A DNA stretch of 64,000 nucleotides from Dokdonia sp. Dokd-P16 (GCF_003095655.1 NZ_CP029151.1:1-64000), one strand, 5' to 3'; counted from the stretch's first letter, positions 45,944-55,809 are shown. Translations and numbers: made by a program. Notes: generated from the sequence alone by a model not told the origin.

Positions 45944-47281
45944 ATGAAGATATTAATGGTTCTTTTGGCTTTGCTATGCATCAGTGCGGGCACTCCATTT
46001 GAATCTATTAATTACCTAAGAGACACAAACGGAAGCCTTACTATTGATGAAGTGAAAAATGCTACTTTCACTTCTACTAGTTCAGACAATCTAGGAACAG
46101 AAAATGGTATTTACTGGTTTAAGATAGATGCTATAACTGCAGATAGAGAGATTCTCGAACTAAAATCCTCTCATGTCAATAATCTAGCATTATACGATTC
46201 TAGTGGCAAAGAACTTAATATTATGAAGGATACGCGCTTTCCTTCATATTTTTTAATCAAGAGAAATCTTGAATTCCCACTTTACCTCAAAGCAAATTTT
46301 CCAGTAGAAGCATACTTTCCTATTCACCACTCTGATGAATCCGCTTTTGCAAGTAGAGAGAAAAGAAGCTTACTAAGTATTGGCTTCTTTTATGGAACAG
46401 CGATAGCACTTATAGCTGCAATTTTAACTTTTTACTTCATTGTGAGAAATACGCAGTTTCTATTTTTTGCATTCTTAGTACTTGCCGTCCTTTTAAGTAT
46501 TCTCACAAAAGATAATGTGCTTTATCTTTTTGGGATAACAAATAACATCTCTATATCTCTTGAAATATTTGGGCATTATCTAGTAGGAGTTTCGGGAACA
46601 GGTTTTATGATGTTTTACTTACAAGTAAGACCGCATCAAATATGGATTAAATATGCTATGCTTGCTATGAGCACGCTGTCTACTATATTTTTAATTACTT
46701 ATCTAATTAGCCAAAACATAATTGGTTTCATAGGTGTAGATATTACATGCATCGCAACCGTTGTTTTAATGTGGATATTGATGCTCATGATTGCAAAAGG
46801 AGCTCGCAAACTAATTCTTATAGGCGTTTATAGTATCAATATATTATTTCTAGCAGACTATTTTCTTCTTCACATTTTTAATCTATCCTTCATACATTAT
46901 ACACCTGCGCAAGTTGCCGTAGCTGCTTCGTTTAATTTCACTCTTATTGCTATATTGCTACTTGTATCCTTTAAAGACATTCAAAGAAAGGGAGTATTGA
47001 TGAAGCAAAAATTAATGTTCCAAGTTCAAGAGTTGAAAGAGCTTAGCGCTTACAAGAACGTACAAGATGCAGATGACAATTACATGGAATCTCTCATTTA
47101 CCAATACGGTCTTGAGAATATGGAGGTGCGTATTTTAAATGATATTTCTAAGGGACTTAGTAATGAAATGATTGCCTTGAAGCACAGCATATCTGATGAT
47201 AGGCTACAACAATTGACTAGTAGCCTTTACTCAAAACTTGGCCTTGATGATGGTACAGATTTAAAGGAAATATCCTTCTAA
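45944..47281 (+). CDS. 7TM sensor with C-terminal LuxR-like helix-turn-helix
   Basis: 445 residues: signal peptide, an N-terminal extracytoplasmic beta domain (about 25-135, 7TMR-DISMED2-like: GIYWFKIDAITADREILELKSSHVNNLALYDSSGKEL), seven transmembrane segments (about 140-345), a short coiled coil (LMKQKLMFQVQELKELS), and a GerE/LuxR-type HTH at the end (EVRILNDISKGLSNEMIALKHSISDDRLQQLTSSLYSKLGL). It would be a membrane-tethered transcription regulator that senses a periplasmic ligand, with no kinase step. The HTH is somewhat degenerate. Confidence 0.8.
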   Translation: MKILMVLLALLCISAGTPFESINYLRDTNGSLTIDEVKNATFTSTSSDNLGTENGIYWFKIDAITADREILELKSSHVNNLALYDSSGKELNIMKDTRFPSYFLIKRNLEFPLYLKANFPVEAYFPIHHSDESAFASREKRSLLSIGFFYGTAIALIAAILTFYFIVRNTQFLFFAFLVLAVLLSILTKDNVLYLFGITNNISISLEIFGHYLVGVSGTGFMMFYLQVRPHQIWIKYAMLAMSTLSTIFLITYLISQNIIGFIGVDITCIATVVLMWILMLMIAKGARKLILIGVYSINILFLADYFLLHIFNLSFIHYTPAQVAVAASFNFTLIAILLLVSFKDIQRKGVLMKQKLMFQVQELKELSAYKNVQDADDNYMESLIYQYGLENMEVRILNDISKGLSNEMIALKHSISDDRLQQLTSSLYSKLGLDDGTDLKEISF

Positions 47282-47445
47282 AGCCGGCTATAAAGGAATT
47301 ATTATAACTTCTATTCCTCTTTAATTTCTTACATCTCCCCCGGCTTAGAATGACCGCATATTTCTCAAGTAATCACGGCTTGCTCCTGTTACAACATCAC
47401 AATAAGGTAAGGTATATAGCAGCTTAATACTTGCTCTAAAAATCA

Positions 47446-47480
47446 CAGCCATTAATTCAAGATAGAATTAATGGCTGTAA
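47446..47480 (-). terminator. Terminator-like hairpin downstream of ccsBA
   Basis: ACAGCCATTAATTC/GAATTAATGGCTGT stem, followed on the minus strand by GATTTTTAG. Confidence 0.6.
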
Positions 47481-47504
47481 AGTTCATTTTCAAATGTTTT
47501 TTTG

Positions 47505-50500
47505 CTACGCTTTATTGTTACTCACGTAAAACTTTCTATATTTTCTGTAAGAGAAGAATCCTAAGACTGAGAGTACTCCTACGGTAATAAATATCTTTTG
47601 AGTTGCGATGTCTCCACCACTTTGATAAGCGTGAAGTCCTGATAAATAGTAGTTTACTCCCCACCATGTAAAGAGAATACTCCCAAGTGCGATAATAGAC
47701 GAAAAGTTGAACAACCATCTTCCTCTTAGCCCTGGTATAAGTCTCATGTGTATGACAAATGCATATACAATAAGAGAAATAAGCGCCCAAGTTTCCTTAG
47801 GGTCCCAGCCCCAGTAACGGCCCCAACTCTCATTTGCCCATTGTCCTCCTAAGAAAGTACCTATGGCTAGTAATACCATACCTACGGTAAGTGCAAGTTC
47901 ATTTATGATAGTTATCTCTTTAATACTGAGATCCATTCTTTCTTTATTCTTCTCTGTAGTAAATATCATTAGGAACAAAGAGACAATACCTAAAATGGCT
48001 CCAAGTATAAAAGGACCATAACTCGCCACAATTACCGCTGTGTGAATCATAAGCCAGTAACTATTTAATACCGCCTGTAAATTGGCAATCTCTGGATTCA
48101 TCCAGTTTAATGATGCTGCCCATAAAATAAATGCTCCTACAAATGCAGTACTAGCTATAGTAAGCATACTGTCTTTTCCGAAGGCTAGACCAAAGAACAC
48201 TGTTGCCCACCCCACATAAAGTACAGACTCGTAAGCATCACTCCAAGGTGCGTGACCTGCAATATACCAACGCCATATAAGACCTCCAGTATGTACTATA
48301 AATAGCACTATTATAATTGCCGCTCCTAGTTTACCCATAAACGTAATAAACTTACTTGGATTGAAAATAGCAGCAATTACAAAAATCATCATAAACACAG
48401 CTGCAAGCATATACATCCAGTATAGCTTTGTAAATACATCATGTTCATTATAATAAACCTCTGCATCTATTTTCTCTTTAGAAGGCATGATGTCATTACT
48501 ATGCGTACGCTGGAATTTCTCTATCCCAGCAAGCACTTTATCTGCATCAGAGTAGTCGCCAGACTGTCTTCCTTTTTGCAAGCTCAATAAGTATGCAGGA
48601 AATATTTGATTTGCAATTACCGAGTCGGTTGCTCTGTATGCTGCATCTTTAACTTCTATAGGTGATATCCACTTATTATTTGGATCGTTTGGCTTAGGGA
48701 AAATTTTCAAAATCTCCTTTACCAATGTTCTATCTAGCAACCCTAGACGCTGATCCATTTCTGTAAGTTCCTTTGAAATCTTAGTCTGATTAATTTCAGA
48801 ATATGCATCTGCAAGAAATGGTCCTAACTTATACTTAAAATCTGGAGTGAAGAAGTCCATCTGTTTAAAGTATTTTCTGTCTGATGGCACTCCTACAATA
48901 TTACGCAGACTGTCATTACCCTTTTTTAGGTAGATAAGCTCAGTAAACGTCCATATTTGCGGATTCTCAATCATGGAAAGCATTACTTGATCTGCAGTAA
49001 GACCTTCATACGTATCGCTTCTACTCAACTTACGTAAAAGCATGCTAGAAAATGTATTTACAGGCATCATACGCCCTCCATCTTCTTGTATTACAAGTTT
49101 CCCAAACTTTTGCGCATGCTCTAGAGGAACTGCATTCTCAACAATAAGTTTCTTAATTTCCTCCTGGGTAGGCATCGTTTGTTGATGCGTTACCTCGCTG
49201 TGTCCGTCTAGACCTAATATATCCTCAATATTCTCACCGTCTGTAGCAATCGTGTCGCGCACCTCTACATTTCCGTTTGAGACTTCTGGTGCTTTATTAG
49301 ATAAATCGTCTTGTGCGTATCCCGCTTTCGCGAAAGCGAAAAACAACAACACTGCAGCTAGTTTTGATTTTTTAATCTTGATTTTTCCTAAACGCTTTTT
49401 GAGTTCGCCAAAACGTGAACCCTTATCAAATAGAATCAACATCATCCCGATATAGAGTAAAAAGTACCCAATATATGTAACCCAAGTACCCCAAAAATCG
49501 TGACTTACAGAAAGAATTGTTCCACTCTCATCTGGAAAGAAACTAGCTTGAAAAAAGCGAAAACCTTTATGATCGAGTACATTATTCATATAGATATCGT
49601 AGTCAAAATTCTCATCTGCATCTTCTACAGTTATCTTACTCTCAAAAGATGCATAGCTGTTTTCTGTACCAGGATAACGTTCTGCAACGAAGTCATTGAG
49701 TTTTATAGCAAATGGTAATGGCATCGCTTTACTTCCATAAGATAGATACAGCGTATGACCTCCTACTTCAATTTTTTTCTTGTCATTACTATAACCGCGA
49801 CCTCCTAAAAGACCTACAGTTTTAGTCTCACCCTTAACCGTAACATCCACAAATAAGGCATCTTCTTGATTCTTTTCTGGCACTTCCTTAGCGACAATAC
49901 CTGTACGACCACGTATTGCAGGCTCTGGAATAACTAGAAGTTTTCCTCCTAAGTTGTATAATGCTCTAAGTTTAAGTGGCTGCTCTACAGCTTCTGGCAC
50001 TTCGCTTTTAGCTTGTGTTGCCATCACAGTTACATCACCCGCAAATGGTGATGAAAACGTATAATTCTCTCCATCAAAACCAATATTTATTGCACCATCT
50101 GTAGGCTTATTAAAAGCATACAACACATTGTGAATATTTACGAGCTCCCCTTCTACTAAGAAGTGCTCATGACGTTGATTATCTGTTCCTGTTTCGACAA
50201 TCTTAAGATGCCAAAGTCCGTTTTCATCTTCTACAAAACCATCTTCTGCACCATCAATAAATTTATTAAAGTTGAAAGAAATATCTGTATAATCACTACG
50301 ATCTGTAGAACTATGATTAAAGCGCTCAGTCCAAGAAAAATCGTTATTAAGACGTGGCGATAATGACAACTCCTTTTCTAGCGGTCGACGCATAGGCTCT
50401 CCGTCACGTTCTCCATCTACAAAAACTTCTAGATAGGTTTTTTCACTCATAAAAGAGCTTTCTGACGCACCTTCTTCTATAGGCATGACCCCTTCATAAC

Positions 50501-50807
50501 TAATATATTTTGTGATTCCGGCACCAATTAAAATAATGATGAAGGAAGCGTGAAAAATAAGCGTGGTTATCTTCTCTTTACGTAATAGCTTATAGCGAAA
50601 AATATTTCCTACAAAGTTGATCACAAACATGATGTGGATTAGTGTAAACCACCATGCATCATAAATCCAATATCTGGAGTAAGGTGTAGGAGAAGTTTCT
50701 TGCCCTTGATCTAAAAAGGTACCTACTGCCATTGCGACAAAGTAAGCTATAAACAATATCCCCATCAGTCTTGTGGAGAATAAAATAGAGGCGATTTTCT
50801 TTTGCAT
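47505..50807 (-). CDS. ccsA: Cytochrome c synthase, ResB-CcsA fusion (CcsBA)
   Basis: About 1,100 residues. The N-terminal ResB part has membrane helices near residues 10-30, 60-75 and 85-105, a long periplasmic domain, and a further helix near 455. A second periplasmic region (about 500-800) follows, then the CcsA part with multiple helices and the haem-handling tryptophan motif W-G-R-Y-W-G-W-D-P-K-E-T-W-A near 1010. Delivers and attaches haem to c-type apocytochromes (system II). The frame opens at 50834 (ATG), but the MQKKIASILFSTRLMG start at 50807 puts the first helix where the family has it, so I prefer 50807. A palindrome copy encodes AFAKA beside the helix (FFAFAKAGYAQD). Confidence 0.93.
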   Translation of the reverse strand: MQKKIASILFSTRLMGILFIAYFVAMAVGTFLDQGQETSPTPYSRYWIYDAWWFTLIHIMFVINFVGNIFRYKLLRKEKITTLIFHASFIIILIGAGITKYISYEGVMPIEEGASESSFMSEKTYLEVFVDGERDGEPMRRPLEKELSLSPRLNNDFSWTERFNHSSTDRSDYTDISFNFNKFIDGAEDGFVEDENGLWHLKIVETGTDNQRHEHFLVEGELVNIHNVLYAFNKPTDGAINIGFDGENYTFSSPFAGDVTVMATQAKSEVPEAVEQPLKLRALYNLGGKLLVIPEPAIRGRTGIVAKEVPEKNQEDALFVDVTVKGETKTVGLLGGRGYSNDKKKIEVGGHTLYLSYGSKAMPLPFAIKLNDFVAERYPGTENSYASFESKITVEDADENFDYDIYMNNVLDHKGFRFFQASFFPDESGTILSVSHDFWGTWVTYIGYFLLYIGMMLILFDKGSRFGELKKRLGKIKIKKSKLAAVLLFFAFAKAGYAQDDLSNKAPEVSNGNVEVRDTIATDGENIEDILGLDGHSEVTHQQTMPTQEEIKKLIVENAVPLEHAQKFGKLVIQEDGGRMMPVNTFSSMLLRKLSRSDTYEGLTADQVMLSMIENPQIWTFTELIYLKKGNDSLRNIVGVPSDRKYFKQMDFFTPDFKYKLGPFLADAYSEINQTKISKELTEMDQRLGLLDRTLVKEILKIFPKPNDPNNKWISPIEVKDAAYRATDSVIANQIFPAYLLSLQKGRQSGDYSDADKVLAGIEKFQRTHSNDIMPSKEKIDAEVYYNEHDVFTKLYWMYMLAAVFMMIFVIAAIFNPSKFITFMGKLGAAIIIVLFIVHTGGLIWRWYIAGHAPWSDAYESVLYVGWATVFFGLAFGKDSMLTIASTAFVGAFILWAASLNWMNPEIANLQAVLNSYWLMIHTAVIVASYGPFILGAILGIVSLFLMIFTTEKNKERMDLSIKEITIINELALTVGMVLLAIGTFLGGQWANESWGRYWGWDPKETWALISLIVYAFVIHMRLIPGLRGRWLFNFSSIIALGSILFTWWGVNYYLSGLHAYQSGGDIATQKIFITVGVLSVLGFFSYRKYRKFYVSNNKA
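49323..49338 (-). repeat. Dispersed palindrome copy, perfect 16-mer, in ccsBA
   Basis: Read F-A-F-A-K-A-G. Confidence 0.85.
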
Positions 50808-50923
50808 AATATAGGCCAATTTTACCGAGGGCAAAGATAACCCACGAGGCTCGAAAAACCTTAGAGAGACGCTTCATAAAAAATGAAAGCTGAGCACATT
50901 TAAAAAAGCCTATTTTTGCATCT

Positions 50924-51691
50924 ATGATTGAAGTAAATATTGTCGGTACTGGTAATGTAGCTTGGCATCTAGCCAAGGCTTTGGGTTCGCAAAATCAAGC
51001 AATACTCATGCAGGTTGCAGGTCGCTCTATTGAAAAGCTCGAAAACTTTAACAATATAGCGAGAGAAACCGTCTCAATAGATCATCTCAAGCCTGCAGAT
51101 GTTACCATTATTGCTGTAAGCGATGATGCGATTGAAAGTTTCTCTGAGCAGATTCCCTTTGACAACTCCCTCGTGGTACATACCTCTGGCTTTACTGCGA
51201 TGAGTACGCTTTCGCGAAAGCATAACAAAGGAGTTTTTTATCCGCTGCAAAGTTTTTCAAAAGAAGATACATCGATAGACTTTACTGAGATTCCTATTCT
51301 CATAGAAGCCGAAGATCCGAAAGATGAAAAAACGCTAAAGACGCTGGCGGCCATCATATCAAATAATGTACAAGTAATAAATAGCAAACAGCGCAGGCAA
51401 CTGCACCTTGCAGCAGTATTTGCAAATAATTTTACAAATCACTGTTACACCATTGCTCAAGAACTCTGTGACGTCCACGGTGTTCCTTTTGACACCTTGT
51501 ATCCTCTCATACAGAAAACTACCGAAAAAGCGTTACAACAAGGACCTAAAAATAGTCAGACAGGTCCTGCAAAACGTGATGACAAACAGGTGATTGACCA
51601 ACAGATAAAATTGCTTACTGATCCAGATCATACAGCGGTTTATAAAAACATAACTAAAGCGATTACACATTTCTATGGAAAAGAGTTATAA
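50924..51691 (+). CDS. Rossmann-fold and DUF2520 domain protein
   Basis: 255 residues. An N-terminal NAD(P)-binding Rossmann fold (EVNIVGTGNVAWHLAKALG, then VTIIAVSDDAI) is followed by a helical DUF2520 domain (SKQRRQLHLAAVFANNFTNHCYTIAQELC). Related to F420-dependent NADP reductases and 6-phosphogluconate-dehydrogenase-like enzymes; substrate unknown. First gene of an overlapping series with kdsC-like, ubiA-like and maf genes. A palindrome copy at 51207 is read S-T-L-S-R-K-H here, not AFAKA. Confidence 0.9.
   Translation: MIEVNIVGTGNVAWHLAKALGSQNQAILMQVAGRSIEKLENFNNIARETVSIDHLKPADVTIIAVSDDAIESFSEQIPFDNSLVVHTSGFTAMSTLSRKHNKGVFYPLQSFSKEDTSIDFTEIPILIEAEDPKDEKTLKTLAAIISNNVQVINSKQRRQLHLAAVFANNFTNHCYTIAQELCDVHGVPFDTLYPLIQKTTEKALQQGPKNSQTGPAKRDDKQVIDQQIKLLTDPDHTAVYKNITKAITHFYGKEL
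51207..51221 (+). repeat. Dispersed palindrome copy in the DUF2520 gene
   Basis: CGCTTTCGCGAAAGC followed by A; read L-S-R-K. Confidence 0.8.
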
Positions 51692-52202
51692 AGAATACCT
51701 ACACCAGATTACGACATTTATATTTGACGTAGACGGAGTGCTTACTGACGGGTCATTACACATTACATCAAATGGGCATATGCATCGCACCATGAATGTA
51801 AAAGATGGCTATGCTATGAAGGCTGCGCTAGAAGCTGGATACAACCTATGTATCATAAGCGGTGGTACTGACGAAGGTGTACGCTCGAGACTTCAAAAAC
51901 TGGGCATAGAAGATATTGCACTAGGCGCACACCTCAAAATGGAACATCTTCAAGCGTATATAGACAAGAAAAATATACGCCTAGAAAACATCCTCTACAT
52001 GGGCGACGACATTCCTGATTTTCCGGTGATGAAAAAAGTAGGATTACCTTGTTGTCCTCAAGATGCCGTAAAAGAAGTCAAAGAAATATCTAGCTATATT
52101 TCTCATAAAAAAGGTGGTCATGGCTGCGTACGTGATGTAATTGAGCAAGTGCTTAAAGTGCAAAACAACTGGATGAAAGAAATGGATGCTTCGGCACACT
52201 AA
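51675..52202 (+). CDS. KdsC-like HAD phosphatase (3-deoxy-D-manno-octulosonate-8-phosphate phosphatase)
   Basis: 175 residues, a capless HAD phosphatase. Motif I F-D-V-D-G-V-L-T-D-G (catalytic Asp pair), motif II in CIISGGTDEGV, and motif IV M-G-D-D-I-P-D-F-P-V-M followed by GLPCCPQDAVKEVKEISSYIS, all characteristic of KdsC. It removes phosphate from KDO-8-P in lipopolysaccharide core synthesis. Overlaps the DUF2520 gene by 17 bp and the next gene by 17 bp. Confidence 0.92.
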   Translation: MEKSYKEYLHQITTFIFDVDGVLTDGSLHITSNGHMHRTMNVKDGYAMKAALEAGYNLCIISGGTDEGVRSRLQKLGIEDIALGAHLKMEHLQAYIDKKNIRLENILYMGDDIPDFPVMKKVGLPCCPQDAVKEVKEISSYISHKKGGHGCVRDVIEQVLKVQNNWMKEMDASAH

Positions 52203-53133
52203 CAATAGATTTGTGGCATATTTAAAAATCATAAGACCTTTTAATCTGTTTATGATTTTTATAAGCCAACTTATCTTAAAGTTGTCTTTGAGTTATTTAA
52301 GAGATGTTGGTACTCAGCTATCTTTTTTAGAATTTGCGACACTGTCTTTTGTTACACTTTGTATAGCGGCTGCAGGATATATTCATAACGATATTGTTGA
52401 TATTAAAGCAGATCGTATCAACAAGCCTAATGAAGTTTATGTAATTGATAACATATCATTACGAACTGCTTACACCTACTGTATCTCACTGTGGACCATA
52501 GGAATTATTTTAGGGATTTACAGTTCGTTTATTTTAGGATGTTGGGAGTATTCATTGCTGTTTATTGCAGTGAGTGTAGCACTCTATACCTACAACTCAT
52601 ACTTTCAAAGAATTCCTATACTGGGAAACGTTGTAACTAGTGGGCTGGTTGCTTTTTCGCTTGTCATTATATGGTTGTTTGAGGCCAAAGCTCTTGAGAT
52701 GTCTGGGATAGAACGCATTCTTATAAAAGAAGGTCATACTCTATTCACTTTTGTTGTGGTACTTGCCTTTATGATTAACGTACTGCGAGAACTTGTAAAA
52801 GACGTACAAGACATAAATGGAGATTATGCCATGGAGTATCGCACATTACCAATAATAATTGGCAGTAAACGCACGATGCTTTTGTGCGCTCTTATCGCAC
52901 TAGGGTTGTTGTTTAATAGTGCGTTATTCACATTTATATTTGCAGGTGGGTCATTACTTATTAGTGTAGTACTTTTTGCATTTACAATACTACCATTAGG
53001 GTATGTTGCCTCCCAATGCTGGAATGCAGAAAAAACATCAGATTATAAATATATTGCTAGACTACTTAAAGGAATAATGCTTTTAGGCATTCTCCTTTTC
53101 CCACTTATACTAATTATAGAACGCTATGCTTAA
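52186..53133 (+). CDS. UbiA-family prenyltransferase (geranylgeranylglycerol-phosphate transferase-like)
   Basis: 315 residues, about eight or nine transmembrane segments. The two Asp-rich prenyl-diphosphate motifs are N-D-I-V-D-I-K-A-D-R-I-N-K-P-N (first) and K-D-V-Q-D-I-N-G-D (second), followed by YRTLPIIIGSKR. In Bacteroidota this UbiA subgroup is usually named geranylgeranylglycerol-phosphate geranylgeranyltransferase; its real acceptor in bacteria is uncertain. The ATG at 52186 overlaps kdsC; a GTG at 52213 is an alternative start closer to the usual N-terminus. Confidence 0.88.
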   Translation: MLRHTNNRFVAYLKIIRPFNLFMIFISQLILKLSLSYLRDVGTQLSFLEFATLSFVTLCIAAAGYIHNDIVDIKADRINKPNEVYVIDNISLRTAYTYCISLWTIGIILGIYSSFILGCWEYSLLFIAVSVALYTYNSYFQRIPILGNVVTSGLVAFSLVIIWLFEAKALEMSGIERILIKEGHTLFTFVVVLAFMINVLRELVKDVQDINGDYAMEYRTLPIIIGSKRTMLLCALIALGLLFNSALFTFIFAGGSLLISVVLFAFTILPLGYVASQCWNAEKTSDYKYIARLLKGIMLLGILLFPLILIIERYA

Positions 53134-53713
53134 AGAAAAACTTAAAAATCACAACCTCATACTTGCCTCTGGATCTCCTAGACGCCAGGAGTTTTTTAAA
53201 GAACTAGGACTCGACTTTACTATAGATATCAAACCTGTAGATGAGATATTTCCAGAAGCGCTAGAAGGATCGGATATTACAGATCATCTTGCTAGACTCA
53301 AGGCTTCGGCATTTTCAAATTTGAAAGCACAAGATATTCTTGTTACTAGTGATACGATTGTTTGGTTTAACGGAGTTGCTTTAAATAAACCAGAGGACCG
53401 TGATGAAGCATATGCCATGATATCTGCGCTTTCTGGTAGTACACATGAGGTAATCACATCTGTCGCATTTACTACTGCTAATGCACAAACAGTTATTAAT
53501 GACACTACAAAAGTGACATTTAAAGACCTTACTGATGAAGAAATAGACTATTATATAGACAATTTCCAGCCGTATGATAAGGCAGGCGGTTACGGTATTC
53601 AAGAATGGTTTGGCTACATTGCAGTGACGAGTTTAGAAGGTTCTTACTTCAATGTCATGGGAATGCCACTTCATAAAGTATATGAAACGTTAATGCTGCT
53701 CGCAGACTCATAG
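53126..53713 (+). CDS. maf: Maf-like nucleoside triphosphate pyrophosphatase
   Basis: 195 residues. Family motifs: LASGSPRRQEFFKELGLDF (N-terminal), SDTIVWFNGVALNKPEDRDEA and YDKAGGYGIQEWFG. Hydrolyses modified or non-canonical NTPs (dTTP/UTP-type pyrophosphatase) and has been linked to septum-formation inhibition. Overlaps the UbiA-like gene by 8 bp, so they are cotranslated. Confidence 0.95.
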   Translation: MLKEKLKNHNLILASGSPRRQEFFKELGLDFTIDIKPVDEIFPEALEGSDITDHLARLKASAFSNLKAQDILVTSDTIVWFNGVALNKPEDRDEAYAMISALSGSTHEVITSVAFTTANAQTVINDTTKVTFKDLTDEEIDYYIDNFQPYDKAGGYGIQEWFGYIAVTSLEGSYFNVMGMPLHKVYETLMLLADS

Positions 53714-53746
53714 TATTTCTGTAATTTTAATATTAAAATCTATATC

Positions 53747-54703
53747 ATGTCTATATCCACAAAACAACATCAAGCATATCGAAGTACATTCTTAATAGGT
53801 AGCGCTTTAGTCGTTGTTGCTATGATTTTTGGATGTAAGAACAATAATAAAAAGGATACCGCTTTCGCGAAAGCGGATACCGCTACAAGCCTTAATACGC
53901 CACCAATAGCACAGCGCTCCACCTCACAAGAGTGGAAAGACTACTGGTATGCTGGAACTGCCGAAATCACTAGCTACGAGTTGCAACAAGCTCGTTATGG
54001 CGAATTAAGGGAAGGAACAGCAGCGCTCATTTTTGTAACTGAAGATTTTTTGCCAGAAAAACAAGTAAAAGCAGATAACCAAGACAACAATAATATCCCT
54101 GTTATCAAGTTAAATGCTACTAAAAATTTTGTGACGGGCATTTATCCGTATTCCATCATGAGTAGCACATTTTTACCAGTAAATGAGGAGTTGCACGCTA
54201 TTAAAGTCTCGCAGAGTATGCAAGAATGGTGTGGTAATACGTACACACAACTCAATAACAGAGATCAATTTGAGGTGCAGATTCACTCTTATTTTGAAAG
54301 CAGGGCAGATGAGAAATATACCTTAGATAAAGCAGTATTAGAAAATGAACTATGGGCACTATTGCGCATAGATCCTACGTTATTACCTACGGGAAGTTTT
54401 ACAAGCATTCCAGATGTTTCTTATGCAGCGATGACGCATACACCTATAAAAGCTTATGAAGTCACAGGAAGCTTGACTGCTAACTCATACATACTTAATT
54501 ATCCATCATTAGACAGAACGCTTACTATACGTTTTTCTAGTGATTTCCCTCACCAGATTAAAGGATGGGAAGAGTCATATCCAGACGGTCGTGGCGGAGA
54601 GAAAATGACCACAACAGCTACAAAAATGAAAATAATTAAAAGTGCATATTGGGGTAAAAAAACTAAAGAAGACGAAGCATTACGCACAGAACTTGGCTTA
54701 TAA
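53747..54703 (+). CDS. Conserved lipoprotein of unknown function
   Basis: 318 residues with a lipobox-like signal (VVAMIFGC, Cys30) and a beta-rich mature domain (KDYWYAGTAEITSYELQQARYGELREGTAALIFVTEDFL, SYILNYPSLDRTLTIRFS). Annotated families carrying this pattern have been called septum formation inhibitor Maf by neighbourhood, but it has no Maf motif; the name would be a propagation error. It lies between maf and corA, sharing one base with corA (TAATG). A perfect palindrome copy just after the lipobox encodes AFAKAD, bracketed by 7-bp direct repeats. Confidence 0.8.
   Translation: MSISTKQHQAYRSTFLIGSALVVVAMIFGCKNNNKKDTAFAKADTATSLNTPPIAQRSTSQEWKDYWYAGTAEITSYELQQARYGELREGTAALIFVTEDFLPEKQVKADNQDNNNIPVIKLNATKNFVTGIYPYSIMSSTFLPVNEELHAIKVSQSMQEWCGNTYTQLNNRDQFEVQIHSYFESRADEKYTLDKAVLENELWALLRIDPTLLPTGSFTSIPDVSYAAMTHTPIKAYEVTGSLTANSYILNYPSLDRTLTIRFSSDFPHQIKGWEESYPDGRGGEKMTTTATKMKIIKSAYWGKKTKEDEALRTELGL
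53860..53875 (+). repeat. Dispersed palindrome copy, perfect 16-mer, flanked by direct repeats
   Basis: The inner 14-mer (53861-53874) is bracketed exactly by GGATACC at 53854-53860 and 53875-53881. Read D-T-A-F-A-K-A-D-T-A. Confidence 0.85.
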
Positions 54704-55809
54704 TGATTAGAAAAAAAATTAAAAGAAAAGTAAACGCTTTAGTGAGAAATAATATTACTAGGGAGACAGTAAAAGAAAAACTCTCTCACGCTCCTGGTCA
54801 CGTAATCTATACAGGTAATAAAGCGCAAAAGGCTGTAAGTATTGACGTCTTTGATTACAACGACGACTATCTGGATGAAGAAACGCTCGCCAGACTAGAA
54901 GAATATCATAAAGATACCGACGAGAAAACGGTAACCTGGATTAATATTAATGGTCTAAGTGATACTGTTGCTCTTACACAAATTGCAGAGCGTTATAAAT
55001 TGCACCCACTAGTAATGGAAGACGTTGCAAATACTAGCCAGCGACCTAAACTAGATGAGTATAGCGACCACTTATTTATCGTTTTTAAGATGCTCTATTA
55101 TGATGATCAAAATCTGCTGAATGTCGAGCACATAAGCTTAATTTTAGGAAAGACCTATCTGATATGTTTACAAGAATATGATGGTGACGTTTTTGACGGA
55201 GTGCGTGAACGTATAAGGCATGCAAAGGGCAGAGTGCGCTCTAATGGAGCAGACTACCTTACCTATGCAATTATGGATGCCGTGATTGACCATTACTTTA
55301 TTATTATCGAGCAATTGAGTAATAAAATAGAAGAGCTTGAAGATAAAATATACACAGATAACTCTCAAAATTACTCTCAAGAAATTCAAACTCTCAAAAA
55401 AGAGGTGATACAGGTAAGACGATCTATATTTCCACTCAGAGAGGTAGTAAACAAGCTTGAAAAAGTAGAAAACCATCTTGTTCTTAAGAAAACACAGGTA
55501 TTTGTAAGAGATTTATATGATCATACAATTCAAGTAATTGAGACTGTAGAGGTATACCGAGACACGATTGCTGGGTTGATGGATATGAACTCGACAAACA
55601 TTGCAAACCGCATGAACGAGGTGATGAAGGTGCTTACCATTATTGCTACTATTTTTATACCTATGACCTTTCTTGCAGGGATTTATGGGATGAATTTTGA
55701 GCACATACCAGAACTGGCTATCAAGGATGGGTACTATTATTTCTGGGGAGCCATGATTGTTATTTTTGTTGCCTCTCTTGTTTATTTTAAACGTAAAAAA
55801 TGGTTATAA
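54703..55809 (+). CDS. corA: CorA-type magnesium/cobalt transporter
   Basis: 368 residues. A long cytoplasmic funnel domain (HKDTDEKTVTWININGLSD, ERYKLHPLVMEDVANTSQRPKLDEYSDHLFIV), then two C-terminal membrane helices with the signature loop Y-G-M-N-F-E-H between them (FIPMTFLAGIYGMNFEH) and a basic tail (FKRKKWL). Pentameric Mg2+ channel. Start overlaps the lipoprotein stop by one base; followed 3 bp later by an MscS-like gene. Confidence 0.96.
   Translation: MIRKKIKRKVNALVRNNITRETVKEKLSHAPGHVIYTGNKAQKAVSIDVFDYNDDYLDEETLARLEEYHKDTDEKTVTWININGLSDTVALTQIAERYKLHPLVMEDVANTSQRPKLDEYSDHLFIVFKMLYYDDQNLLNVEHISLILGKTYLICLQEYDGDVFDGVRERIRHAKGRVRSNGADYLTYAIMDAVIDHYFIIIEQLSNKIEELEDKIYTDNSQNYSQEIQTLKKEVIQVRRSIFPLREVVNKLEKVENHLVLKKTQVFVRDLYDHTIQVIETVEVYRDTIAGLMDMNSTNIANRMNEVMKVLTIIATIFIPMTFLAGIYGMNFEHIPELAIKDGYYYFWGAMIVIFVASLVYFKRKKWL

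Noticed and set aside
50808-50834. ATG 50834 as the ccsBA start
   Set aside because: It adds nine residues before the usual MQKKI-type start next to the first membrane helix; not excluded, only less likely.
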